A stretch of DNA of 64,000 nucleotides from Qipengyuania psychrotolerans (GTDB lineage Bacteria; Pseudomonadota; Alphaproteobacteria; Sphingomonadales; Sphingomonadaceae). The stretch spans positions 62,001-126,000 of the forward strand of contig NZ_CP081297.1 in assembly GCF_019711355.1 (NCBI RefSeq). Reading direction: 5' to 3'. The position numbers and the translations under genes were made by a program. Below the pieces are notes generated by a model. It was not told the DNA's origin. It made no database searches and saw only the letters and a program-made list of their open reading frames with translations. Positions 43,332 through 52,361 of this stretch are shown in pieces (the first letter of the stretch is position 1; the number at the start of each line of letters is the position of its first letter).

Positions 43332-43910
43332 ATGAAACGAATAGCGGGTTCATTTTTGAATCGATGTGCCAGCGCGGCGATGGCCTTGGCCTGTACCAGC
43401 ACCCTATCGGCACATGAGGCGAGGCCACCACAAGAAAACCGAGGTGATGTGTACGCATTCATGCCCGGGTTCGTCATCGATACTAAACGCGGACGATTCA
43501 TGAACCGGATACGGGGATCGGCGATCCCCATGCAGGATTGCTCGGATAAGACGGAATATTGCCTGCGCTCAAATCTGCTGGCGATTAGCTTTCCGCGCTC
43601 ATGCGATGCTTTCGAAAAGTTCATCTCCGACGGGGGATCAGGTCACATATCGGTTGCCGCTAGCTACATGAAAAACATGCACCTGTTCAACATGCGCACG
43701 TATCTGCTCGTCGACGACCGTTTCCCACACTACGGTTTCCTTGCGAACGAGCGCGGAATCCGCGGACTGGTTTACACGCCATTGCTGCCAGTCAAGGACG
43801 TTGCGACTTCGGATGCGCTGGCGGCGGCGGATGAGGGTGACAAACAAGAGTTTGTCTTCTCCGAATTGGTATCAGCAGTCCCCATGATGCAATGCGAAGC
43901 GGATACTTAG
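43332..43910 (+). CDS. Secreted hypothetical protein
   Basis: A 192-residue protein with a signal peptide (MKRIAGSFLNRCASAAMALA, cleavage likely near the Ala of LSAHEA). The mature part has a Cys pair in QDCSDKTEYC and further Cys later, compatible with disulfides. No family recognised. The gene looks richer in A+T than its neighbours and has no operon partner, suggesting possible later acquisition. A strong terminator lies about 105 bases downstream. Confidence 0.6.
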   Translation: MKRIAGSFLNRCASAAMALACTSTLSAHEARPPQENRGDVYAFMPGFVIDTKRGRFMNRIRGSAIPMQDCSDKTEYCLRSNLLAISFPRSCDAFEKFISDGGSGHISVAASYMKNMHLFNMRTYLLVDDRFPHYGFLANERGIRGLVYTPLLPVKDVATSDALAAADEGDKQEFVFSELVSAVPMMQCEADT

Positions 43911-44015
43911 CTTGCGTTTTATGCAACAAATCTTGATCCTTTCGCACTTGCACAAAAACGCGTCTGCCAGCATATGTCTCCCTGCCTTTTAGGCATCCTC
44001 TCCCAAGACTTTCCA

Positions 44016-44046
44016 AGCCCGGCCGGTTTTCCTGCCGGGCTTTTTT
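44016..44046 (+). terminator. Rho-independent terminator
   Basis: AGCCCGGC (44016-44023) pairs with GCCGGGCT (44034-44041) across a 10-base loop and runs into TTTTTT. It ends transcription on the plus strand after the secreted hypothetical gene. The remainder of the 252-base gap before cdc48 shows nothing recognisable. Confidence 0.8.
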
Positions 44047-44162
44047 CTTGCCTCGCTTCGGCGATCGCTTGGACCCCATGGCAGTCTCGCTCATTGCAAC
44101 ATTGTGACCAGTCCCCATCTCGTGCGGGACAGCAATGAATTGACGCAAGGGAGTGTGCCCAG

Positions 44163-46472
44163 ATGGCCGATGCGGATGCAGCGACTGCGGTAGAAGAAAA
44201 ATCGGTCAGGTTGCAGGTAGCTGCAGCCCGCCAGGAAGAAAGCGGGCAGGGCATTGCCCGTATGCCGCGCTCCGCGTTCCAGTCGCTCGGCATCACAGAA
44301 GGCGATACCGTCCAGATCACTGGCAAGCGCGACACCGTAGCCATTGCCATGCCCGCTTATGACGAAGACCAGTCGCTTGATGTGATCAGGCTCGACGGTC
44401 TCCAGCGCGGCAACGCGGAAGTCGGCTCGGGCGAGCATGTAAAGGTGGTTGCCGCAGAATCGCGCCCGGCTACCCGGGTCGTCTTCGCACCGGCCAATCG
44501 CGAAATGCGGCTCCAGGGACCGGCGCAGGCATTGAAGCGCAATTTCTTCCAGAAGCCGATCATGGCGGGCGATCTCGTGGCTACTACCGGCCAGCAACCG
44601 GTCCAGAACATGCCGCAGGAAGTGCGCCGCATGTTCAACGCGCCAGCATATGCCCTGACCCAGATCCGCCTGAGCGTGGTTTCCACCAGCCCCAAGGGCA
44701 TCGTCCACATTGACGAAAATACCGAGGTCGAGCTGCGCGCCGAGTTCGAAGAACCGCGCGATGGCCGCGCCGTCGTGAACTATGACGATGTCGGCGGCAT
44801 GGGAGAAACCATCCAGCAGCTCCGCGAAATGGTCGAGCTGCCGCTGCGCTATCCTGAACTGTTCACACGGCTCGGCGTCGATCCGCCCAAGGGCGTGCTG
44901 CTGCATGGACCCCCCGGAACCGGCAAGACCCGGCTGGCGCAAGCGGTCGCCAATGAAAGTGATGCAAATTTCTTCACGATCAACGGACCCGAGATCATGG
45001 GATCGGGCTACGGCGATAGCGAAAAAGCACTGCGCCAAGTGTTCGAGGAAGCCGCCAAGGCATCGCCTGCGATTATCTTTATCGACGAGATCGATTCCAT
45101 CGCGCCGAAGCGTGACCGCGTACCGGGTGAAGCCGAAAAGCGCCTGGTCGCTCAATTGCTCACCTTGATGGACGGCCTGGAAGCACGTTCAAACCTTGTC
45201 GTGATTGCGGCGACCAATCGCCCCGACGCGATCGACGAAGCTCTGCGCCGCCCGGGCCGGTTCGACCGCGAAATCGTGATCGGTGTGCCTGACGAGCAGG
45301 GCCGCCGCGAAATCCTCGGCATTCACACCCGCGGGATGCCGCTGGGCGACCGGGTCGACCTGCAGGAACTGGCCAAGGCCACTTACGGCTTCGTTGGCGC
45401 TGATATCGGGGCCTTGGCACGCGAGGCGGCCATTGATGCGGTCCGCCGGATCATGCCCAAGATCGATCTCGACGAGCGGACAATTCCGCCTGAGGTTCTC
45501 GACGAACTTTGCGTCACTCGCGAAGATTTTGTCGAGGCTCTCAAACGCATCCAGCCTTCTGCCATGCGCGAAGTGATGGTGCAGATGCCCAATGTAGGCT
45601 GGTCGGACATCGGCGGCGTCGGCGATGCCATCGAAAAGCTGAAAGAGGGCATCGAGCTGCCGATGAAAAATCCGGAAGCGTTCCGCCGTCTGGGTATCAG
45701 GCCGGCCAAGGGCTTCCTGCTTTATGGCCCGCCAGGAACCGGCAAGACGCTGCTCGCCAAGGCGGTCGCCAAGGAAGCGAAAGCGAACTTCATCTCGATG
45801 AAGAGCTCGGACCTCTTGTCCAAATGGTATGGCGAAAGCGAACAGCAGATTGCGCGTATGTTCAAACGCGCCCGCTCGGTCGCACCATGCGTGATCTTCA
45901 TCGACGAGATCGACAGCCTCGTCCCCGCTCGCGGTAGCGGACAGGGCGAACCGCAGGTTACCGGCCGCGTCGTCAACACCATCCTCGCCGAAATGGATGG
46001 GTTGGAAGAATTGCAGTCGGTGGTCGTGATTGGCGCGACTAACCGTCCAACGCTGGTCGATCCTGCGCTGCTGCGTCCTGGCCGGTTCGACGAGCTTGTT
46101 TATGTTGGGACGCCCGACAAACCTGGCCGCGAACAGATACTCGGCATTCATACGGCGAATATGCCGCTCGCCGATGATGTGGTGCTGGCAGACGTGGCGG
46201 AAAAGACAGACCGCTTCACCGGCGCCGACCTCGAAGACGTTGTGCGGCGGGCAGGGCTCAACGCCCTTCAGCGCGCGGGCGGGGATGTGCAGCAAGTGAC
46301 CTCTGCCGACTTTACCGAAGCGCTCAATGACAGCCGCGCGACAGTGACCAGCCGCATGGAAGAGGAATACAAGAAAATGCGCGGTGAACTGAAGAAACGC
46401 GCTGCCGAAGTGCAGCCGATTGGCTTCATTCACGAAGGCATGGTCGAAAGTACCCGCGACCAGAAGCACTGA
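44163..46472 (+). CDS. Cdc48/p97/VAT-type AAA ATPase
   Basis: A 769-residue tandem AAA unfoldase. The N-terminal region (about 12-190) is a Cdc48 N-domain, with [19 protein letters not shown] and the second half ending in [14 protein letters not shown]1 has Walker [14 protein letters not shown] (about 246-258), Walker [16 protein letters not shown] and RPGRFDRE. D2 has [15 protein letters not shown] (about 520-534), [16 protein letters not shown] and RPGRFDEL. Aromatic pore-loop residues occur in both rings ([15 protein letters not shown]), so active threading is plausible. The C-terminus lacks a HbYX proteasome-docking tail. This type is standard in archaea and eukaryotes and patchy in bacteria. 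Confidence 0.93.
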   Translation: MADADAATAVEEKSVRLQVAAARQEESGQGIARMPRSAFQSLGITEGDTVQITGKRDTVAIAMPAYDEDQSLDVIRLDGLQRGNAEVGSGEHVKVVAAESRPATRVVFAPANREMRLQGPAQALKRNFFQKPIMAGDLVATTGQQPVQNMPQEVRRMFNAPAYALTQIRLSVVSTSPKGIVHIDENTEVELRAEFEEPRDGRAVVNYDDVGGMGETIQQLREMVELPLRYPELFTRLGVDPPKGVLLHGPPGTGKTRLAQAVANESDANFFTINGPEIMGSGYGDSEKALRQVFEEAAKASPAIIFIDEIDSIAPKRDRVPGEAEKRLVAQLLTLMDGLEARSNLVVIAATNRPDAIDEALRRPGRFDREIVIGVPDEQGRREILGIHTRGMPLGDRVDLQELAKATYGFVGADIGALAREAAIDAVRRIMPKIDLDERTIPPEVLDELCVTREDFVEALKRIQPSAMREVMVQMPNVGWSDIGGVGDAIEKLKEGIELPMKNPEAFRRLGIRPAKGFLLYGPPGTGKTLLAKAVAKEAKANFISMKSSDLLSKWYGESEQQIARMFKRARSVAPCVIFIDEIDSLVPARGSGQGEPQVTGRVVNTILAEMDGLEELQSVVVIGATNRPTLVDPALLRPGRFDELVYVGTPDKPGREQILGIHTANMPLADDVVLADVAEKTDRFTGADLEDVVRRAGLNALQRAGGDVQQVTSADFTEALNDSRATVTSRMEEEYKKMRGELKKRAAEVQPIGFIHEGMVESTRDQKH

Positions 46473-46505
46473 TGCTTCGGCGGCTGGCCCAGTGTCAGCC
46501 GCCGG

Positions 46506-47585
46506 TCAGCCGCCGGTGACGCGGGCGTTAGCCGCTTCGACCTCGAGGCGGTGACGGATGAGCGCTTCGGGCTGCTCTTTCCGCAGCCACTGGACCATAT
46601 GTTCGCGTACAGCACAGCGCAGGTTGAACAGATCGCCGATGGTCTCCGCGCTCATCGAGAGACGAAGCTCGACACTCTCGGGGTAGGCCTCGGTCATCAG
46701 GAGGGCCAGATTGCGCTGGTCCCACAATGGATGAGCCCTGACGAAACGCTCGAACTCCTTGCGGATCGGTTCGATATCCGACGCCGGATCGAGGTGCAGC
46801 ATGACCGGACCGGTGAGCGCTTCGCTGACACGCGACCAGTTCTCGAACAGATTGTCGAGGAAAACGGAGGTCGGCACGACAAGGACGCGTTCGTCCCAGG
46901 TGCGGACCGTGACAAAGCTCATGCGGATTTCTTCTACGCGCCCGGCTTGCCCCTCTACCTTCACCAGATCGCCAATCCGGAGCGGCTGCGTGATGGCCAT
47001 CTGCAATCCGGCAATCAGCGATTTAAGCGCGGGCTGCGCCGCAGCACCGATCGCAAGAGCGGCAAGGCCGGCAGAAGCCAGCATGGTGGTGCCGACGTCC
47101 GCTACGCCCGGAATATTGAGCATAATAAGCGAAACTGCGATGATCACGATGGCCACGCGGATGGTGCGCGACAGGATCGCGATGCGCGTCCGGTGCGAAC
47201 GTGTCGCGACCTCGTCGCCCTGTATTTCGACCTGACGCTCGTAACCCGCGGCGAAGCCCTTCACTACGGCAAAGGCCACCCAGCCGATCAGGGCTGGCGT
47301 GAGGAACTTTACAAAGGTGTCCCAACCATCGCCAACCAGTGCGTCATTTTCCGCTGCAATGGAAATTGCAAAGCCGACCATGGCCCAGCGCATCGGTTTG
47401 CGGACTTTTTGCACGACGACATCGTCGATCTGGCTGGCCGATGATTTGGTAAACCGCCGGATCAAGGCGAAGGCAATGAAGTGGACGACTAGTGCCAACA
47501 GGATTGCGCCGCCCAGAGCAACGGCGGTTTCCACCATAGCCTCGGTCGAGACTTCCCAGTTTTGCGGATTGTATCGTTGAATCAT
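46506..47585 (-). CDS. MscS-family mechanosensitive channel
   Basis: A 359-residue membrane protein with helices at about 17-40, 62-78, 88-108, 130-155 and the MscS pore helix TTMLASAGLAALAIGAAAQPAL, followed by the beta domain LRIGDLVKVEGQAGRVEEIRMSF and VVPTSVFLDNLFENWSR. It is probably an osmotic safety valve or small-ion channel. It is the last gene after polA and the HWE kinase and is the second MscS-type gene in this window (the other carries a BON domain). Confidence 0.88.
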   Translation of the reverse strand: MIQRYNPQNWEVSTEAMVETAVALGGAILLALVVHFIAFALIRRFTKSSASQIDDVVVQKVRKPMRWAMVGFAISIAAENDALVGDGWDTFVKFLTPALIGWVAFAVVKGFAAGYERQVEIQGDEVATRSHRTRIAILSRTIRVAIVIIAVSLIMLNIPGVADVGTTMLASAGLAALAIGAAAQPALKSLIAGLQMAITQPLRIGDLVKVEGQAGRVEEIRMSFVTVRTWDERVLVVPTSVFLDNLFENWSRVSEALTGPVMLHLDPASDIEPIRKEFERFVRAHPLWDQRNLALLMTEAYPESVELRLSMSAETIGDLFNLRCAVREHMVQWLRKEQPEALIRHRLEVEAANARVTGG

Positions 47586-47595
47586 CGAACGCCAG

Positions 47596-48906
47596 TTAGG
47601 CCGCAGCTTCGGGTGTTGCAAGCAAGGTGGCGGCCTCGTCAAACGGCATGGTGATCTTCACAACCAGTCCGTCACCGGTGAAATCGCGTGTCACGGTCCC
47701 GCCGAACTGGCGTGCAGCGGAGTTCATGAGGAGGCTTCCAAAGCCTTTGCGTTCGGGCTCACCGTCCAGTTTTACGCCCGTTTCGCGCCATGTCAGTTCG
47801 ATTTCATCGCCGCTCTTTTTCCAACTGACATTAATGGAGCCCCCGTTCGCCCAGGCGCCGTATTTCACAGCATTCGTGGTGAGTTCGTGGAATACGAGCC
47901 CCAGCGGAGTAATGCGCTTGGCCGGAAGGAAGATTTCCGGGCCTTCGATCGTGGCAGTCTGGGTGGATGAACGGTAAGGGGCCAGCGAAGTGTCGATCAA
48001 CACCTCCAGGGATGCAAGCTGCGTATCGAGCGCGCCCTGACTGACCTCATGGGCCGTAAGCAGTGCCCTGATCCGCTCTGAAATACTGTCGGTCAGTGGC
48101 TTGGCTTCGGGTTTGTCGCGCGCGCTCATCTGCACGATGGCAAGGACGACCGCGAACAGGTTTTTGACCCTGTGGTTGAGTTCGCGGGCAAGCAAGTCGG
48201 CCCGGTCGCGCGCTTCGCCCACCGCAGCAGCCTGTGCGGCTTCGGCCTCGGCCCGTGCGGCACGTGATACCAGCCTGGCGCCGAACAGGATCGCGATCAG
48301 CAGGAGCACGATCAGTCCGCCAAGCAAAGGCAGGATACGCGCCTCGAACCGAGCGGTGTCTGCAGCCTGCGTGGCGAGGATCTTGCGTTCGATCACCCGC
48401 ATTTCGTCAATCGCACGCCGCAGCCGCTGCATGGCCTCGTGCCCTTCGTCCGACAGGACGGCTTGGCGGGCATCGAGCAGGCGTCCATCCTGTACCAGCA
48501 GGACTGAACGTTCCATCTCACCAAATTTGGCGCGCGCAAGCGCATCGATCTGGTCGAGCAGCTCCTCCTGCCTAAGGGTCATCTGGCCGTCGAGATGACC
48601 GCGCAGGCGGCGCAGCGTCGGATCAATCTGTTCGCTGCCTTCTTCCCATGAAGTGAGGTAGCGGCGATCCAGCGTGATGAGATACCCGCGCTGCCCGGTT
48701 TCTGCATTCAGCGCCGCGGTCTCAACCTGCTCCAGTTCATTGAGGATGAGGGCGGTGAGCTGCGATTGCTGGCGCTCCTCGCGCTCAGCCTCGACAGTCT
48801 GGTAGACGATGAGGATCAGCGCGAACATCGCGCCGAAAATGATCAGAGAAAGCACGGCATTCGGCCAGCGTTGGCCGCGCCTGACAATCCTAGCTAGTTC
48901 TTTCAA
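47596..48906 (-). CDS. CHASE3 / HWE-type sensor histidine kinase
   Basis: A 436-residue inner-membrane kinase. A first helix (about 17-36), a CHASE3-like periplasmic helical sensor (about 40-185, with NAETGQRGYLITLDRRYL) and a second helix (about 190-212) precede the HisKA_2/HWE dimerisation segment LARELNHRVKNLFAVVLA with the phospho-His near 242, and an ATPase domain with FHELTTNAVKYGA and GFGSLLMNSAARQFGG. HWE kinases usually feed the general stress response in alphaproteobacteria; no phyR/nepR genes are here. Its ATG overlaps the polA stop. Confidence 0.9.
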   Translation of the reverse strand: MKELARIVRRGQRWPNAVLSLIIFGAMFALILIVYQTVEAEREERQQSQLTALILNELEQVETAALNAETGQRGYLITLDRRYLTSWEEGSEQIDPTLRRLRGHLDGQMTLRQEELLDQIDALARAKFGEMERSVLLVQDGRLLDARQAVLSDEGHEAMQRLRRAIDEMRVIERKILATQAADTARFEARILPLLGGLIVLLLIAILFGARLVSRAARAEAEAAQAAAVGEARDRADLLARELNHRVKNLFAVVLAIVQMSARDKPEAKPLTDSISERIRALLTAHEVSQGALDTQLASLEVLIDTSLAPYRSSTQTATIEGPEIFLPAKRITPLGLVFHELTTNAVKYGAWANGGSINVSWKKSGDEIELTWRETGVKLDGEPERKGFGSLLMNSAARQFGGTVTRDFTGDGLVVKITMPFDEAATLLATPEAAA

Positions 48907-51737
48907 TGCGCCGACCCCCAGCTTTTGCCCGTTCCGATTTCGATACCCAGCGGCACGTCGAGTATGACTGCTGGCCGGGCCGCATTTGCCATAACGTTCT
49001 CGATCACTTTGGAAGCGGCGTCGATATCGCTTTCTGGCAGTTCGAAAACCAATTCATCGTGCACTTGGAGCAGCATCTGCACCTTGGGTAAGCCTGCATC
49101 GGCAAGTGCGGCCTCCATGCGGATCATGGCCCGTTTGATGATGTCAGCGCTGGTGCCCTGGATCGGTGCGTTGATGGCCGCGCGCTCGCTCCCCTGGCGC
49201 TCTGCCTGATTCTTCGATCCGATGCGCGGGAACCACGTTTTGCGGCCAAAGAGCGTTTCCGAGTAACCGCGCTCGCGCACTGTCTCCAGCGTCTCCTGAA
49301 TGTACCGCTGGATGCCGGGAAAGCGCTTGAAATAGGTATCGATCATTGCCTGTGCCTCGTCTGCCTCGACGCCAAGGCGGCCTGCGAGGCCCCAGCGGGA
49401 AATACCGTAGAGGATGGCGAAGTTGATCGTCTTGGCTTGGGCGCGTGTGTCGCGGGTCACTTCGCCAAACATCTCGGTTGCCGTGCGGGCGTGGATGTCC
49501 TCACCATTGGCGAAGGCTTCCTTCAGCGGCCCCACATCCGCCATATGAGCGGCGAGCCGCAGCTCGATCTGCGAATAGTCGGCAGCCAGCAGGACATTGC
49601 CTTCCTCTGCGACAAAGGCATCGCGGATCTGGCGGCCGATTGCGGTACGGATGGGGATGTTCTGGAGGTTGGGGTCGGTCGAAGACAGGCGGCCAGTCTG
49701 GGCGCCGACAAGGCTGTAGCTGGTATGCACCCGACCGGTCTTCGCGTTGATCGCTTCCTGGAGCGCGTCGGTATAGGTCGACTTGAGCTTGGTCAGCTGG
49801 CGCCATTCCAGCACCTTGTCAGCGATCTCGGCGCCCTCACCGGAAAGCCTCTCCAGGATCGATTGGTCGGTCGAATACTGGCCGCTCTTGCCCTTCTTGC
49901 CGCCCTTGTAGCCAAGTGTATCGAACAGGACATCGCCCAGCTGTTTCGGGCTGCCAACGGTGAATTCCCGCCCCGCGAGTGCGTGAATTTCCTTCTCAAG
50001 CCTGCCCGTTTCGGTCGCAAATTCCTTCGACAGACCGGCTAGGTTGGCCCGGTCCACCTTGATGCCGCGCTGTTCCATGCGGGCGACGACAGGGACCAGC
50101 GGCCGGTCAACGCGTTCATAGATCGCCGTGCCGCCTTCGAGCGGGAGGCGGTGCTTGAGATGCTGGTACAATCGCCACGTCACGTCAGCATCTTCCGCCG
50201 CGTATTCGGTCGCCCGGTCCAGCGGCACTTCGCCGAAGCTGATGGCCTTCTTTCCGGTTCCGCACACTTCCTTGAAGGTCAGGCAGGTGTGGCCTAGGTG
50301 CCGGTCGACCAATTCGTCCATGCCGTGCCCGCCGCCAATCCCGTCGAGGCCGCGCCCGGCGTCGAGATCGAAGCTGATGACCATGGTGTCGTCGATCGGT
50401 GTGACCTCCACATCATAGCGAGCCAGCACGTTGAGATCGTATTTTCCGTTGTGGAATATCTTCGTGACCGCATCCGACGCCAAGAGTGGCCGCAGGGCGG
50501 CAAGCGCGTCTTCCAGCGCAATCTGGTCCGGCTTTTCGGCGAACATATCGGTCCCGCCGTGTGCGAGCGGGATATAGCACGCATCGTTCGGTCCCAAGGC
50601 AAGGCTGATGCCGACGAGGTCGGCCGCCATGCTGTCGAGCGCGCTGGTTTCGGTGTCCACGGCGACCAGCATCGATGCTTCGGCGCGCGATACCCATGCC
50701 TTCAGCCGATCGATCGTCTGGACGCATTCATAGGACGAACGGTCGACAGCAGGCATTTCGGGCAGAGGCTGGCGGCTTCCCTGCGGGCTTGCTTCTGCGC
50801 CTGCGTTTTCCGCCTTGGCGGGATTGAGGTTGTTGGGCCGGTCAGGACTGCCAGACCCTGCATCGAGCCGGCGGAGCAGACTGGTGAACCCATGCTTTTC
50901 AAGGAATTGCGCAAGGGGTCCAGGGGGCACGCCGTCGAGTTTCATGTCGTCTATGTCGACCGGCAGTCCGCAATCCTCCTTGAGGGTGACCAGGACGCGG
51001 CTGAGTTCTGCATCGGCACGGTGTTCGATCAGACGTTCTTTCAGCTTGGACTTCTTCATGTCCTCTGCAGAATCGAGTGCGGCCGTAAGATCGCCATGTT
51101 CTGCGATCAGCTTGCTAGCGGTCTTGGGCCCGACGCCGAAGATGCCTGGAATGTTATCGACTGAATCGCCCATCAACGCGAGGACGTCGCCGACCTTCTC
51201 GGGTGGAACGCCGAACTTCTCCTCGACTTCCTCGATATAGATGCGCGCGTTTTTCATTGTGTCGAGCATGTCGATGCGCGCACCATCGCGTTCCCCGACA
51301 AGCTGCATCAAATCCTTGTCGGAGGACACGATGGTCACATCCCAGCCTTTGGACTGCGCCTCGCGCGCATAGGATGCGATCATATCATCCGCTTCGACGT
51401 CCGGCTCCTCGATACAGGGCAAGGAGAACGCCCGGGTCGCGTGCCGGATAAGCGGGAACTGCGGCACGAGGTCTTCTGGCGGATCGGGCCGGTTGGCCTT
51501 GTACTGATCGTAAATCTCGTTCCGGAAGGAATGGCTCGACTTGTCCAATACCACCGCGAGGTGTGTCGGACCGTCTGCCTTGTCGAGGTCCTCGGCCAGC
51601 TTCCACAGCATGGTGGTATAGCCATAAACCGCACCAACAGGCGTCCCTTCAGGGTCAGTCAGCGGCGGCAGCCGGTGATAGGCCCTGAAAATATATGCTG
51701 ATCCATCGACGAGGTAGAGGTGATTTTTATCGGCCAT
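48903..51737 (-). CDS. polA: DNA polymerase I
   Basis: Repair and Okazaki-fragment polymerase, 944 residues. The N-terminal 5' nuclease (1-300) has LVDGSAYIFRAYH and DDMIASYAR. The 3'-5' exonuclease (about 350-540) retains DTETSALDS, so proofreading is probably active. The polymerase domain has ADYSQIELRLAAHM near 717, the O-helix region RDTRAQAKTINFAILYGIS and VHDELVFELPE. The start is ATG 51737, before ADKNHLYLVDGSA; ATG 51767 would add 10 residues. The stop overlaps the HWE kinase start. Confidence 0.95.
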   Translation of the reverse strand: MADKNHLYLVDGSAYIFRAYHRLPPLTDPEGTPVGAVYGYTTMLWKLAEDLDKADGPTHLAVVLDKSSHSFRNEIYDQYKANRPDPPEDLVPQFPLIRHATRAFSLPCIEEPDVEADDMIASYAREAQSKGWDVTIVSSDKDLMQLVGERDGARIDMLDTMKNARIYIEEVEEKFGVPPEKVGDVLALMGDSVDNIPGIFGVGPKTASKLIAEHGDLTAALDSAEDMKKSKLKERLIEHRADAELSRVLVTLKEDCGLPVDIDDMKLDGVPPGPLAQFLEKHGFTSLLRRLDAGSGSPDRPNNLNPAKAENAGAEASPQGSRQPLPEMPAVDRSSYECVQTIDRLKAWVSRAEASMLVAVDTETSALDSMAADLVGISLALGPNDACYIPLAHGGTDMFAEKPDQIALEDALAALRPLLASDAVTKIFHNGKYDLNVLARYDVEVTPIDDTMVISFDLDAGRGLDGIGGGHGMDELVDRHLGHTCLTFKEVCGTGKKAISFGEVPLDRATEYAAEDADVTWRLYQHLKHRLPLEGGTAIYERVDRPLVPVVARMEQRGIKVDRANLAGLSKEFATETGRLEKEIHALAGREFTVGSPKQLGDVLFDTLGYKGGKKGKSGQYSTDQSILERLSGEGAEIADKVLEWRQLTKLKSTYTDALQEAINAKTGRVHTSYSLVGAQTGRLSSTDPNLQNIPIRTAIGRQIRDAFVAEEGNVLLAADYSQIELRLAAHMADVGPLKEAFANGEDIHARTATEMFGEVTRDTRAQAKTINFAILYGISRWGLAGRLGVEADEAQAMIDTYFKRFPGIQRYIQETLETVRERGYSETLFGRKTWFPRIGSKNQAERQGSERAAINAPIQGTSADIIKRAMIRMEAALADAGLPKVQMLLQVHDELVFELPESDIDAASKVIENVMANAARPAVILDVPLGIEIGTGKSWGSAH

Positions 51738-51980
51738 CGCCAGGGTGACTAGCAGCGAGTCGACCATTTGGGGAGCGGAAACGGCTGTAAAAATGTGGCC
51801 AAGATATGGCGGAAATCCGGCAATTCGAGGGCAAACAAGGCATCAATGTGGCGAAAAGGCTTGCAGTGCCACAATCCCGCCATTATTTAGGGATTCGTAA
51901 GGCCCGTTTCCGGGACTTGCGTGGGAGGGCGGACTGACGCTTCTTCTGCACCAAAACTCGCTGTTTAAGGATTTATCATT

Positions 51981-52232
51981 ATGCGTAAGATCGCACTCGT
52001 CGCCGCCGCTTCGGCCGCTGCTCTCTCGCTCGCCGCTTGTTCGGAAGCTACCGAAGATTCGGCTGAAGCTACCATGGAAAACGCTGCTGCTGACACCGAA
52101 GCCAACATGGAAGCCGCTGGCGACTCCATGGAAGCAACCGGTGAAGAAGTTGCTGCTGAAGCTGACGAAGCTGCTGCTGAAGTCGAAGCTGAAGTCGAAG
52201 GCGAAACCGAAGCTGAAGCACAGGCTGACTAA
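51981..52232 (+). CDS. Small Ala/Glu-rich acidic lipoprotein
   Basis: An 83-residue lipoprotein with lipobox LSLAAC (Cys20). The mature 64 residues are almost only Ala, Glu, Asp, Thr, Val and Met, in imperfect Ala-Glu repeats such as EEVAAEADEAAAEVEAEVEG, probably a helix or disordered acidic tether. Codon use is extreme: by my count all 18 Glu are GAA and 20 of 29 Ala are GCT with no GCG, unlike neighbouring genes. That and the strong terminator suggest high expression. The upstream 243-base gap shows no clear promoter. Confidence 0.75.
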   Translation: MRKIALVAAASAAALSLAACSEATEDSAEATMENAAADTEANMEAAGDSMEATGEEVAAEADEAAAEVEAEVEGETEAEAQAD

Positions 52233-52269
52233 TTCAGCTCGCTTCGCCGGTTATACCGACGAAACAAGA

Positions 52270-52299
52270 AGGGCGGTGCCGCAAGGCGCTGCCCTTTTT
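52270..52299 (+). terminator. Rho-independent terminator after the acidic lipoprotein gene
   Basis: GGGCGGTGCC (52271-52280), tetraloop GCAA, and GGCGCTGCCC (52285-52294) form a 10-bp stem with two G-U pairs, followed by TTTTT. It sits 38 bases after the lipoprotein stop. Confidence 0.85.
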
Positions 52300-52361
52300 C
52301 TATGCTTGCAATTTCCTACGGTAAGCTGCGCGGCAACCCGTATGGTAAGGTAGGGAAAAGC

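Noticed and set aside
52141..52353. Plus-strand frame rich in Lys/Leu overlapping the acidic lipoprotein
   Set aside because: It is the shifted-frame shadow of the repetitive GCT-GAA codons and has no start signal of its own.
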